From assembly GCA_937896205.1 (NCBI GenBank), contig CALBNA010000212.1:1-9379 (forward strand): a DNA stretch of 9,379 nt, given 5' to 3'. Position 1 is the stretch's first letter, and every line of letters starts with the position of its first letter. Positions 1-6,917 of the stretch are shown here, one piece after another. A model generated the notes under the pieces. The model saw only the letters and a program-made list of their open reading frames with translations, did no database searches and was not told where the DNA came from. The position numbers and the translations under genes were made by a program. This stretch comes from an uncultured Campylobacter sp. Its GTDB lineage: Bacteria; Campylobacterota; Campylobacteria; Campylobacterales; Campylobacteraceae.

Positions 1-55
1 GCGCATTGATCAAATCCTGCGCCTGCATAATGCCGAAATTTTGATATTCGTTTTT
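1..55. repeat. 55-bp perfect direct repeat, copy A (module 2)
   Basis: These 55 bases are identical to 1249–1303. The offset is 1248 bases, exactly 416 codons, so both copies are read in the same frame and encode the conserved KNEYQNFGIMQAQDLINA segment of the two modules. Identity stops at base 56. Its left limit cannot be seen because it coincides with the window edge. Confidence 0.95.
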
Positions 56-1777
56 AGTCGGTTGAAGGGAAATAGATAGTTTAAGAGACAAGTCTTGAGG
101 TGCTGTCTTATCGCGTTTTCTTGCGTCTATTAGATTGTCGATATCAAGCAGGGTTTGCGTATCGATTACGCTTAAATTTTCCGGGAGCTCTATGCCGCAC
201 CTGGCGCATTCTTTTTTTAATATCGATCTATCTAAATCGTCAAAAAATATCGTCGCTCCTGTTTGCGGTCTATCGCCGATACAGTGGTAGTTTACGCCTA
301 CTACAGCTGCGCTAAATTCGCTCGCGACAAACTGCGCTAAGTGCTCGCGGTAGTTGCCGTCCGCGTCTCCTCCGTAGCCAGGGATTATAAAAACTATTGA
401 CGAGACCGGCTTTTTGGTATCAAAGCAAAGGTTAAACTCTAGCAGGCTTTCTCGCTTTATATCAAGCTCTATATCGTCGCAAGAGTGGATTTTATACGTT
501 TTTTTAACTATCGTGCCGTTTTGCCATATTTTTGAAACTTGTAGATTGATTTTGTCGTTTGCTTCAAAAAACTTATATTCTAAATTTTCCGAGATATAAG
601 TTATGCTTTTATCCTCGCAAGGTTGTTTAGGGCGAGTTGCGATCTTGGCTAACATCGGCGGAAGCTCTTTTGAGATCAGCGTTTTGATGGACATATCAAA
701 GCCGTGAGTTAGCGATTTGATAAATTTGCCGTCAAGCTCGCTTTCATCTTTTATTATTTTTAATGTCGCGTCTATGCCGCATGCGTTAAATTCGCTATAA
801 AGTTCTGATTTATCAGCGATAGGAGCGATATCGTCTCCGGCATAGTGATAGCTTAGATAAATCGGCTTTGGATATTTGCTTTGGGTTTTTACGTGGTCTA
901 AATTTAAAATATAACGTATCTTTTCGTGCGCTGGCATAAATCTCTTATCGGAGTCGTCTTTTAAAGTCCAAAGCGTCTTATCAGATATGAAAAAATTTAT
1001 ATGCTTAAAAAGCATATCGTTTGACGAGCAGCAGTGGTTCATGTAGTCGAGCTCTTTACCAAATCCCACGATCCTAAGCGGATATTTGGCGTAGCTACTA
1101 TTATCTATGACGCCGTCTATGAGCCATGGGGCGATTTTGGCGGCCATATGCGATAGATAGCCTCCGTGCGAGCTGCCTATCATGACGACTGGTAGGTCGT
1201 TTATGTCGGTTGCGCACTCAAAAGGAGCGTTGGCTTTTACGAAAAGTAGCGCATTGATCAAATCCTGCGCCTGCATAATGCCGAAATTTTGATATTCGTT
1301 TTTTATCGGATCAATCGTGAGAGACAAATTTAAAACAAAATCTTTTGGAAATGCTCCGCTATTTTTATTGTTGTCTATATAGTTACTAACCGCAGACAAA
1401 ACTCCGTTTAGTTTGTCGAAATTTTTTAACGAGCTCAGATCACCGCCTAGTTGCAGATTTATCTCTCGGCATTTTTCTCTTAAAATTTCTTGATCAAATT
1501 CGTCCATATAGTATCTAGCGCCCGTAACTAATCTATTGTAGATGTGATGATAATCTACATTGATCACGGCTACGTTAAATTCTCTCGCCGTAAATTCGGC
1601 TAGGTGGTCTCTATATGCTTTATCGACGTCGCCGCCGCATCCAGGCACTATAAAAACTATGGCGTTGACCGGCTTATCGTCATTGTAGCACAGTTTGAAG
1701 TTTAATTTCGTAGAGCGTTTAACGCCCAGCTCCATATCGTCGCAAGAGTTGATTTCGTAGATTTTACTGACTACCAT
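1..1777 (-). CDS. Tandem two-module DUF2920-like (617 family) alpha/beta-hydrolase-fold protein, partial at left edge
   Basis: Translating the minus strand from ATG 1777 gives 592 codons without a stop, running off the left edge, so the C-terminus is missing. Start choice: GGAAGG (1784–1789) lies 6 bases upstream, with a TATAAT box at 1802–1807. Module 1 (about residues 1–410) has the strand and turn FIVPGCGGD (42–50), a nucleophile-elbow motif GSSHGG with Ser203, GDDIAP (Asp315/316) and THGFDMS (His358). These fit a Ser-Asp-His hydrolase. Module 2 starts near residue 427 and repeats the same landmarks: SCDD at 432 (11 in module 1) and FIIPGYGGD at 463. No stop and no in-frame ATG with a ribosome site lies at the junction, so this is a true fusion in the given sequence. 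I recognise the family as Campylobacter DUF2920, of unknown function; the hydrolase activity is inferred. It is a separate unit from the fabH operon. Confidence 0.75.
   Translation of the reverse strand, partial: MVVSKIYEINSCDDMELGVKRSTKLNFKLCYNDDKPVNAIVFIVPGCGGDVDKAYRDHLAEFTAREFNVAVINVDYHHIYNRLVTGARYYMDEFDQEILREKCREINLQLGGDLSSLKNFDKLNGVLSAVSNYIDNNKNSGAFPKDFVLNLSLTIDPIKNEYQNFGIMQAQDLINALLFVKANAPFECATDINDLPVVMIGSSHGGYLSHMAAKIAPWLIDGVIDNSSYAKYPLRIVGFGKELDYMNHCCSSNDMLFKHINFFISDKTLWTLKDDSDKRFMPAHEKIRYILNLDHVKTQSKYPKPIYLSYHYAGDDIAPIADKSELYSEFNACGIDATLKIIKDESELDGKFIKSLTHGFDMSIKTLISKELPPMLAKIATRPKQPCEDKSITYISENLEYKFFEANDKINLQVSKIWQNGTIVKKTYKIHSCDDIELDIKRESLLEFNLCFDTKKPVSSIVFIIPGYGGDADGNYREHLAQFVASEFSAAVVGVNYHCIGDRPQTGATIFFDDLDRSILKKECARCGIELPENLSVIDTQTLLDIDNLIDARKRDKTAPQDLSLKLSISLQPTKNEYQNFGIMQAQDLINA
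1249..1303. repeat. 55-bp perfect direct repeat, copy B (module 1)
   Basis: Identical to window bases 1–55. It lies inside module 1 (about residues 159–176), just before the segment that carries the GSSHGG motif. The modules around it are much more diverged, so base-perfect identity over this stretch stands out. Confidence 0.95.
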
Positions 1778-1801
1778 TTTTTGCCTTCCGTGATTTTTTG
1801 T

Positions 1802-1807
1802 ATTATA
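1802..1807 (-). promoter_or_regulatory. -10 box for the DUF2920-like gene
   Basis: The minus strand reads TATAAT, about 25 bases upstream of ATG 1777, giving a predicted leader of under 20 bases that contains GGAAGG. No -35 box is clear, as is usual for Campylobacter sigma-70 promoters. The box is inside the left arm of an inverted repeat (1802–1848). Confidence 0.6.
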
Positions 1808-1848
1808 CCTCTGCCGAGCTAAATTTAGCTTTTTTGGTCAGGTATAAT
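1802..1848. repeat. Nested inverted repeat between fabH and the DUF2920-like gene
   Basis: Outer arms ATTATACCT (1802–1810) and AGGTATAAT (1840–1848) are perfect reverse complements, so each strand carries a TATAAT facing outward. Between them lies the perfect 14-bp palindrome AGCTAAATTTAGCT (1817–1830), followed on the plus strand by a T run. It could be a repressor operator over the gene's promoter, a bidirectional promoter, or a weak plus-strand terminator. The sequence shows the symmetry; the role is inferred. Confidence 0.55.
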
Positions 1849-1947
1849 CGGTCGATCGTAAGCTATGCGGTGGTTATACTAAGGATTATGGAATCGATTT
1901 TTGGTTTTGATAAATTTAAGCGTAAGATTTAAATTTTAACTGTGAGA

Positions 1948-2910
1948 TTAAAAATTATTTGTGGTTTCGCCGCCGAATTTTAATAGAGCCGAACCCCAAG
2001 TAAAACCGCCGCCAAATGCGTCCAATAAAAGCAAATCGCCTTTTTTAAGTCTGCCTGCTTCGTATGCGTCATTCATCGCCATAGGTATAGAGGCTGAGCT
2101 TGTGTTGCCGTATTTTCCGACGGTTACGACACACTGTTCGTTTGTAAAATTTAAGCGCTGCTTGACCGCCTCGATGATGCGTAAATTTGCTTGATGAGGT
2201 ATAAAAAGATCGATTTTATCGCTTGAAATTTGATTTTTTTCTAGGATATCTACGACGTCTTTAGTTAGCGTCTGGACGGCGATTTTAAAGACTTCGTTGC
2301 CCGACATCTTGATAAATTTCTCTTCGCCGCCTGGAGTTATGAGTAGGTTTGCGTAGTTGCCGTCGGCTGCGGTGTGAACGTCGATTATTTCGTTTTTTTC
2401 ACTAGCGCTTACGACCGCTGCACCTGCTCCGTCGCCAAATAGTATGCAAGTCGTTCTATCGGTCCAATCGACGATCTTACTTAGTTTTTCGGCTCCGATT
2501 ATCAATACGTTTTTTTTGCCTCCACTTTCAATCAGTGATTTTGCAAGCTCAAGCAGGTAAATAAAGCCCGTGCAAGCCGCGCTTATATCAAATGCCGTAA
2601 TGGCATTTATGCCTAAATTTTTAGCGATTTTACACGCCGTCGAAGGCATACAAAAGTGATCGGGCGAGATAGTCGCGCAGATAACCGCATCGATATCTTC
2701 TGCTGTCAAATTTGCTCTTTCAAGCGCTATTTGTGCCGCTTTCGTGCCAAGATCGCTCGTATCTTCGCCCTGCGCTATGCGTCTTTGGCTGATGCCGGTG
2801 CGTTTAACTATCCATTCGTCGCTAGTTTCCACCATTTTTTCAAGGTCGAAATTTGTTAAAATTTTAGGTGGAGCGTATGCGGCTATGGATATTAGCGAGG
2901 CTTTTGGCAT
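1948..2910 (-). CDS. fabH: Beta-ketoacyl-ACP synthase III (FabH)
   Basis: This cytosolic enzyme condenses acetyl-CoA with malonyl-ACP to start type II fatty-acid synthesis. The 320-residue length is normal for the family. The catalytic triad is visible: Cys113 in SAACTGF, His239 in PHQAN, and Asn269 in [10 protein letters not shown]. The glycine-rich [10 protein letters not shown] (157–166) and C-terminal [14 protein letters not shown] segments are also typical. It is the last gene of the ndk operon, starting 19 bases after plsX. The ribosome site is weak (AAAGAAAA), so translational coupling to plsX is likely. No convincing hairpin terminator follows its stop. plsX–fabH adjacency is common in bacteria and joins chain initiation to phospholipid acyl transfer. 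Confidence 0.97.
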   Translation of the reverse strand: MPKASLISIAAYAPPKILTNFDLEKMVETSDEWIVKRTGISQRRIAQGEDTSDLGTKAAQIALERANLTAEDIDAVICATISPDHFCMPSTACKIAKNLGINAITAFDISAACTGFIYLLELAKSLIESGGKKNVLIIGAEKLSKIVDWTDRTTCILFGDGAGAAVVSASEKNEIIDVHTAADGNYANLLITPGGEEKFIKMSGNEVFKIAVQTLTKDVVDILEKNQISSDKIDLFIPHQANLRIIEAVKQRLNFTNEQCVVTVGKYGNTSSASIPMAMNDAYEAGRLKKGDLLLLDAFGGGFTWGSALLKFGGETTNNF

Positions 2911-2929
2911 TAAATTTTTCTTTGTAATT

Positions 2930-3919
2930 TCATTTTGCGAAGTGCGAAAGCTCGTCTTCGATGACTTTGTTTATATCGGAGTTTGCGAATTTTAGAGCTT
3001 GAAATATCGCGTTTTTGATAGCTTTCGGTGTGCTTTTACCGTGGCTTATTATGACGCAGCCGTTCACGCCAAGTAGCGGTGCGCCACCATATTCGTCGTA
3101 ATCGACTTGCTGTTTTAGAGTTTTAAAAACTTTTTTCATGAGAAGCGAGCCTGCTATAGCGACCGGGGATTTTTTAACGTGTTTTTTGATGATTTTTGTT
3201 ATCGCGTCAGCTACGCCTTCACTTGTCTTTAGCAGGATATTTCCGACGAATCCATCGCAAATCACGACATCGACGCTTCCGTCAAAGACTTGATTTCCTT
3301 CGGCATTGCCTACGAAGCTGTCGAGTTTTGAAATCATTTCAAAGGCTTCTTTCGTCACCTCGTTGCCTTTACTGCTCTCTTCACCGTTTGATAAAAGTCC
3401 TAGTTTAGGGGATTTTATTTTTAAAATTTCTTTTGCGTAGGCTTCGCCCATTATCGCAAATTGAAATAGATGCTCCGGCCTGCAGTCCACGTTTGCGCCG
3501 ACATCCAAAACTAGCGTGTTGCCGCCGGTTACGTTTGGCATTAGCGTCGCTATCGCTGGGCGCGAGACGTTTTTTAGTCGCCCGACTCGAAGCGTGGCAA
3601 GACTCATCGTAGCTCCGCTGTGTCCTGCCGAAACTACGGCCTTGGTTTGCTTATTTTTAAGTAGCTCGATAGCCTTAAAAATACTGCTTTCTTTTCGCTT
3701 TAACGCATCGGTGGCGCCGTCGCTCATAGAGACGACCTCGTCGGCTTGAATAAATTTTACGTATTGTTTTAAATTTTGCGGAACGAGGCTTTCTAAAATT
3801 TTCGTATCACCTACCAAAACGACTTCAAATTTTACTTCTTTTAAAGCCTCGATCACGCCGCCGATAATAGGTTGCGGACCGAAGTCGCCGCCCATCGCGT
3901 CAATGCAAATGCTGGTCAT
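2930..3919 (-). CDS. plsX: Phosphate acyltransferase (PlsX)
   Basis: PlsX makes acyl-phosphate from acyl-ACP and phosphate. PlsY then uses acyl-phosphate to acylate glycerol-3-phosphate at the membrane. The 329 residues show the family hallmarks in order: DAMGGDFGP (7–15), AGHSGA (98–103), [12 protein letters not shown] (175–186) and [11 protein letters not shown] (217–227). The start is 5 bases after the rpmF stop. Its ribosome site GGAGAG (3931–3936) lies inside the last rpmF codons, so the two genes are probably translationally coupled. Nothing looks truncated or unusual. Confidence 0.97.
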   Translation of the reverse strand: MTSICIDAMGGDFGPQPIIGGVIEALKEVKFEVVLVGDTKILESLVPQNLKQYVKFIQADEVVSMSDGATDALKRKESSIFKAIELLKNKQTKAVVSAGHSGATMSLATLRVGRLKNVSRPAIATLMPNVTGGNTLVLDVGANVDCRPEHLFQFAIMGEAYAKEILKIKSPKLGLLSNGEESSKGNEVTKEAFEMISKLDSFVGNAEGNQVFDGSVDVVICDGFVGNILLKTSEGVADAITKIIKKHVKKSPVAIAGSLLMKKVFKTLKQQVDYDEYGGAPLLGVNGCVIISHGKSTPKAIKNAIFQALKFANSDINKVIEDELSHFAK

Positions 3920-3924
3920 TTGTA

Positions 3925-4071
3925 TTAATACTCTCCGGTAGTTTTATTTACGCGGTGAGGCATTTTCCATGAGCCGTCTTTATCTTTTACGGGAACCGGA
4001 AGCGTTACTTTGTAGTGCGTTCTTCTCTTTGCCGCGCGAGTATGACTTACTCTTCGTTTAGGTACTGCCAT
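3925..4071 (-). CDS. rpmF: 50S ribosomal protein L32
   Basis: A short gene of 48 codons plus TAA. The product begins [20 protein letters not shown] and ends NKTTGEY, which is the bacterial L32 pattern. It is very basic at the N-terminus, as expected for an rRNA-binding protein of the large subunit. It has no cysteine, so this is the zinc-independent form. The strong ribosome site AAGGAG overlaps the stop of the upstream DUF177 gene, 11 bases away. DUF177/YceD followed by rpmF and plsX is a widespread order in bacteria. Confidence 0.95.
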   Translation of the reverse strand: MAVPKRRVSHTRAAKRRTHYKVTLPVPVKDKDGSWKMPHRVNKTTGEY

Positions 4072-4082
4072 TTTATTCTCCT

Positions 4083-4439
4083 TTATAGATTTTTACATTT
4101 ATCACAATAAAAATAATCGCTCTTAAAAGCTTCTATTTCGCTTGTTAATACTTCTTCTAAATTTACAAAACCGTCGAAAAACTCTACTACATCGTCGAGG
4201 TTTTCTTCGTTATCTTTATAAATTCCGTCGCTTAATATCAAATTTACATCTTCATCAAGCTTTAAATTTATATCTTCGCCGCATCGGTCGCAGTTGTGAG
4301 TTATTTCGCCTACGATTCTTCCTTTACAACTAACTAAATTTTGGGTTATTCTTTTTAGTTCGCCGTTGAAAATTACTCCCTCCGAGTTTAGCTCGAACGG
4401 CATTTGATTATTTGTGACTTTGGCGAAAGATATTTTCAA
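4083..4439 (-). CDS. DUF177 (YceD-like) protein, TTG start
   Basis: The product has 118 residues and is encoded directly before rpmF, the typical place for DUF177/YceD. YceD-type proteins have been linked to 23S rRNA/50S maturation; the exact role here is not shown. The start codon is TTG (4437–4439), supported by AGG 7 bases upstream and by the first in-frame ATG falling 12 codons later. Two CxxC pairs are visible, HNCDRCGE (Cys50/53) and YFYCDKCKN (Cys112/115), which could bind a metal together. The C-terminal half is acidic. It starts 14 bases after the ndk stop and is cotranscribed. Family assignment rests on the cysteine pattern and context. Confidence 0.85.
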   Translation of the reverse strand: MKISFAKVTNNQMPFELNSEGVIFNGELKRITQNLVSCKGRIVGEITHNCDRCGEDINLKLDEDVNLILSDGIYKDNEENLDDVVEFFDGFVNLEEVLTSEIEAFKSDYFYCDKCKNL

Positions 4440-4453
4440 AATTTAACCTAAAT

Positions 4454-4867
4454 TTAGCAAATTTCTCTTGTTGCAAAGAAAAATGCGATCTCGTTTTTAG
4501 CGTTTTCTAGGCTGTCGCTACCGTGAACGGCGTTTGCGTCGATGCTCTCTGCAAAGTCGGCTCTAATAGTGCCCGGTTTTGCTTCTTTTGGGTTTGTTGC
4601 GCCCATTAGATCGCGATTTTTGGCTACCGCATCGTCGCCCTCAAGAACCATAACTACGACTGGTCCGCTAACCATAAAATCAACCAAATCGTTGAAGAAA
4701 GGTCTGTCTTTGTGAACTGCATAGAAAGCTTTTGCGTCGCATGTGCTTAGTTTGACTTTTTTCATAGCGGCGATTCTTAGTCCATTACTTTCGAATCTAT
4801 CCACGATTTTTCCGATAACGCCCTTTTTTACGGCATCAGGCTTGATAATAGAAAGCGTTTGTTGCAT
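4454..4867 (-). CDS. ndk: Nucleoside diphosphate kinase
   Basis: Ndk balances nucleoside triphosphate pools by moving the gamma phosphate of ATP to NDPs through a phospho-histidine. The 137-residue length is standard. The usual active-site set is present: Lys9 (IIKPDAV), Tyr49, Phe57, Arg85, Thr91, Arg102, Asn112 and the catalytic His115 in NAVHGSDS. The ATG has AAGGAAA 6 bases upstream. It is the first gene of the ndk–DUF177–rpmF–plsX–fabH operon, with a promoter at 4902–4907. Nothing looks abnormal. Confidence 0.98.
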   Translation of the reverse strand: MQQTLSIIKPDAVKKGVIGKIVDRFESNGLRIAAMKKVKLSTCDAKAFYAVHKDRPFFNDLVDFMVSGPVVVMVLEGDDAVAKNRDLMGATNPKEAKPGTIRADFAESIDANAVHGSDSLENAKNEIAFFFATREIC

Positions 4868-4901
4868 AAAATTTCCTTTTTGTGGTTTTTATAAGGCGAT
4901 G

Positions 4902-4907
4902 ATTATA
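4902..4907 (-). promoter_or_regulatory. Extended -10 promoter of the ndk–fabH operon
   Basis: The minus strand reads TGATATAAT (4902–4910), an extended -10 box directly after a T-rich tract, as in Campylobacter sigma-70 promoters. Transcription should start near 4895, giving a leader of about 27 bases. The T-rich tract also serves as the run after the fdxA terminator. Confidence 0.75.
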
Positions 4908-4931
4908 TCAAAAAAAAATTAAATTTCAAAA

Positions 4932-4952
4932 TAAGCCCCGCAAAAGGGCTTA
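4932..4952 (-). terminator. Rho-independent terminator of fdxA
   Basis: Arms TAAGCCC and GGGCTTA form a 7-bp stem with a 7-base loop, starting 11 bases after the fdxA stop on the minus strand. TTTTG follows, then a further long T tract. It separates fdxA from the ndk operon. Confidence 0.8.
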
Positions 4953-4962
4953 GATGCGTAGC

Positions 4963-5247
4963 TTACGAGATGACGGCAGTTTCTCCCGTTCTCATATCTG
5001 CAGTTATCTCGGCGCGAGAAGGCTGTCCTGCAAAAGGAGCGTCCCAAACGATGCAGCCGTCAGTCGGACAGGCCGAGGCGCATGCCGGTTCGTCGTTAAA
5101 TCCTACACACTCTACGCATTTATCCGCATAGACGTAGTATGCGTCCTCGCCGGTCGGGTTATCCGCGTCGTCTACGATAGCGCTCGTCGGGCACTCGTCG
5201 ATGCATGAGCCGCAGCTGATGCAAATATCTGTTATTTTTACTGCCAT
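4963..5247 (-). CDS. fdxA: 2[4Fe-4S] ferredoxin, Alvin type (FdxA)
   Basis: A small acidic electron carrier of 94 residues with eight cluster cysteines. The first motif is CISCGSCIDECP (Cys9, 12, 15, 19). The second is CVEC (44, 47), then an 8-residue insert, then Cys56 and Cys60 in CASACP. The insert and the C-terminal extension of about 30 residues mark the Allochromatium-type ferredoxins. Cys65 is an extra cysteine. The ATG has AAGGA 6 bases upstream. It is divergent from ahpC, as in C. jejuni, where FdxA was reported as iron-induced and involved in aerotolerance. Here, shared control with ahpC is inferred from the arrangement. Confidence 0.92.
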   Translation of the reverse strand: MAVKITDICISCGSCIDECPTSAIVDDADNPTGEDAYYVYADKCVECVGFNDEPACASACPTDGCIVWDAPFAGQPSRAEITADMRTGETAVIS

Positions 5248-5277
5248 TTTTTATCCTTGTTGGTCAAAATTTTCGCA

Positions 5278-5283
5278 AGAATA
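5278..5283 (-). promoter_or_regulatory. Possible -10 box of fdxA
   Basis: The minus strand reads TATTCT about 30 bases upstream of the fdxA start, in a T-rich setting. It is a weak match and overlaps the left arm of the inverted repeat at 5280–5308. That overlap would let a bound regulator block or aid the promoter. Confidence 0.4.
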
Positions 5284-5308
5284 TCAAAAACTAAGTAAAT
5301 TTGATATT
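5280..5308. promoter_or_regulatory. Candidate operator in the fdxA–ahpC intergenic region
   Basis: AATATCAAA (5280–5288) and TTTGATATT (5300–5308) are perfect inverted repeats with an 11-base spacer and centres 20 bp apart, about two helical turns. The symmetry extends imperfectly outward: reading away from the centre, each side next has TGCG (5274–5277 as CGCA; 5316–5319), then an AAATTTT-like run. Fur- or PerR-type control is plausible given the two genes, but the regulator cannot be named from the sequence. Confidence 0.5.
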
Positions 5309-5372
5309 AAATTTTTGCGTTAAATTTTAAAACGAAAACGTAAATTTTTAGCTCTTTTTAATTTTTAGATGA

Positions 5373-5378
5373 TATAAT
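5373..5378 (+). promoter_or_regulatory. Extended -10 promoter of ahpC
   Basis: TGATATAAT (5370–5378) is an extended -10 box, with start expected near 5385 and a leader of roughly 27 bases. The same nine bases form the ndk promoter. T-rich sequence lies upstream and no -35 box is evident. Confidence 0.75.
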
Positions 5379-5411
5379 TTCGCTACAAATAAAAATTATT
5401 AAGGAGAAAAA

Positions 5412-6011
5412 ATGTTAGTAACAAAAAAAGCACCTGACTTTACAGCTGCAGCAGTTTTAGGAAACAATCAAATCGTAAACGATTTCAACCTATATAAAAA
5501 TATCGGCGAGAAAGGCGCGGTAGTATTTTTCTACCCTATGGACTTTACATTTGTTTGCCCTAGCGAGATCATCGCGTTTGACAAAAGATACGACGAATTT
5601 AAAGCTCGCGGTATCGAAGTTATCGGCGTTTCAACAGACAACCAATTCTCTCACTTCGCATGGAAAGAAACTCCGGTAAACAAAGGCGGTATCGGCCAAG
5701 TTCGCTACCCGCTAGTAGCCGATATGACGAAGTCTATCGCTCGCGGCTTTGACGTACTTCTAGAAGACGCTGGCGTCGCTCTTCGCGGTAGCTTCTTACT
5801 TGATAAAGACGGCACCGTTCGCCATGCGGTTATCAACGACCTTCCGCTTGGCAGAAACATCGACGAGATGATAAGAATGGTAGATACTATGCTATTTACA
5901 AACGAGCACGGAGAGGTTTGCCCTGCCGGCTGGAACAAAGGCGATAAAGGCATGAAAGCCGATACTGCAGGCGTCGCAGACTACCTGTCTCACAACGCAG
6001 ATAAACTATAA
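5412..6011 (+). CDS. ahpC: Alkyl hydroperoxide reductase AhpC, typical 2-Cys peroxiredoxin
   Basis: This cytosolic enzyme reduces hydrogen peroxide, organic peroxides and peroxynitrite. The 199-residue length is standard. The peroxidatic site is PMDFTFVCP, with Pro42, Thr46 and Cys49, and Arg125 in ALRGSF completes it. The resolving cysteine is Cys170 in VCPAGW. A GGIG motif (92–95) is present, but the C-terminus has Tyr-Leu rather than the Tyr-Phe of peroxide-sensitive forms, so it is probably fairly resistant to overoxidation. The ATG has a strong AAGGAG at 5401–5406. It is a single-gene unit with its own promoter and terminator; no ahpF is beside it. In epsilonproteobacteria the electron source is usually thioredoxin. 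Confidence 0.97.
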   Translation: MLVTKKAPDFTAAAVLGNNQIVNDFNLYKNIGEKGAVVFFYPMDFTFVCPSEIIAFDKRYDEFKARGIEVIGVSTDNQFSHFAWKETPVNKGGIGQVRYPLVADMTKSIARGFDVLLEDAGVALRGSFLLDKDGTVRHAVINDLPLGRNIDEMIRMVDTMLFTNEHGEVCPAGWNKGDKGMKADTAGVADYLSHNADKL

Positions 6012-6022
6012 TCATCCAAATT

Positions 6023-6044
6023 TAAGGGCGAGCTCTCGCCCTTA
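6023..6044 (+). terminator. Rho-independent terminator of ahpC
   Basis: TAAGGGCGA and TCGCCCTTA form a perfect 9-bp stem with loop GCTC, 11 bases after the ahpC stop, followed by a T-rich stretch (CTTCTTTTCT). The T run is interrupted but the stem is strong. Confidence 0.85.
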
Positions 6045-6132
6045 GTGCTTCTTTTCTACATCTTTACACCAAAACAACATTAAGTTTAATACAAAATATC
6101 AGTAATTAAATGAAAAAATAAGGATTTTTTAC

Positions 6133-6138
6133 TATAAT
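6133..6138 (+). promoter_or_regulatory. -10 box of the PilZ gene
   Basis: TATAAT lies 38 bases before ATG 6177, after a T run (6125–6130). The start should be near 6145. Confidence 0.65.
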
Positions 6139-6176
6139 CTAGTTTTAAACTTTATTCAAAAGGAATCATATTTCAG

Positions 6177-6902
6177 ATGAACGGTACGTATAACGACAGC
6201 TCTTTTATGCGCGAGGACGCAGTGACCGTATTTGCCAGAGTGCGAAACGATAACCGCCAGGTCCACTTTCTAAATCTTTACAATGGCGTAAAAGTCGAGT
6301 GCATGGGCGAAGTAGAGCATGTAGAAGACGATACGGTCGTCTGCAAGGTAACATTAGAGCAAATTTTGGCCATGAAAGAGGAACAAAACGCCTATATCGT
6401 ACGCGATGAATATTTTTCCGAAAATTTAAGGGCGGATATCGTCGGATTTGATCTTGCAAATTTGACCGTAACGCTACAAAATTTCACGTATATGCAAAAT
6501 CTGCACGCAAACCTAAGAAAACACCAGCGCGTTTATCCCGATCGCTATACTAGAGTGATCTTGACGCAAAACGGTAGCGAAATACAGGGCAACCTATACG
6601 ATATCTCAAGGGGAGGACTAGGCGTCGTTAGCTTGGACGACGGCGGATTTAAAGAGAGCGAGCCTGTAAACGCTAAATTTGAGCTATGCATACCGGACGA
6701 TGCGGGCGGCTCTAATAAAAACATAAGAATAGATACCGATCTAAAACTTGTCGCAGCGTTAAGATATAAAGGCGCGATGAGATATTGTTGCGAGCTAACA
6801 GGTAAAGACGGTACTACGGGCGAAGATATAGCGAAATTTACCAAAAGACGCGTAATAGAAACTCTCGAAGAGCTCAAAGAACAGATAAAAACTTACCAAT
6901 AA
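6177..6902 (+). CDS. YcgR-like PilZ domain protein
   Basis: A soluble protein of 241 residues in two parts. The N-terminal part (about 10–105) is probably a YcgR-type PilZN domain. The C-terminal PilZ domain begins at the cyclic-di-GMP binding motif RKHQR (Arg114, Arg118), then DISRGG (Asp142, Ser144, Gly147), matching RxxxR and (D/N)xSxxG. Both ligand motifs are intact, so c-di-GMP binding is expected. Family members act on flagellar motors or surface functions; the target here is unknown. The C-terminus ends in a charged helix (about 217–239). The ATG has AAGGA at 6160–6164, a long 12-base spacing, but no better start is seen. It is monocistronic, between two terminators. Confidence 0.85.
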   Translation: MNGTYNDSSFMREDAVTVFARVRNDNRQVHFLNLYNGVKVECMGEVEHVEDDTVVCKVTLEQILAMKEEQNAYIVRDEYFSENLRADIVGFDLANLTVTLQNFTYMQNLHANLRKHQRVYPDRYTRVILTQNGSEIQGNLYDISRGGLGVVSLDDGGFKESEPVNAKFELCIPDDAGGSNKNIRIDTDLKLVAALRYKGAMRYCCELTGKDGTTGEDIAKFTKRRVIETLEELKEQIKTYQ

Positions 6903-6917
6903 ATTTAACGCAAAATT

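Noticed and set aside
499..505. Seven-A run on the minus strand at the inter-module junction as a phase-variation or frameshift site
   Set aside because: It is short, Campylobacter phase variation normally uses longer G tracts, and the frame is intact in the given sequence.
100..599. Two short plus-strand ORFs (100–315 and 414–599)
   Set aside because: They are opposite the long minus-strand DUF2920-like frame, have no ribosome sites and give no recognisable protein.
1888..1932. 14-codon plus-strand ORF (MESIFGFDKFKRKI) downstream of the plus TATAAT at 1843–1848
   Set aside because: The AAGGA is only 2 bases from the ATG, too close to work well, and the peptide has no known match. Chance is likely.
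4954..5208. Plus-strand ORF opposite fdxA
   Set aside because: fdxA has all eight cluster cysteines and a good ribosome site; the opposite frame has no supporting signal.
6012..6176. Possible small RNA between ahpC and the PilZ gene
   Set aside because: Only the ahpC hairpin and the PilZ promoter are seen. No separate promoter-terminator pair is present.
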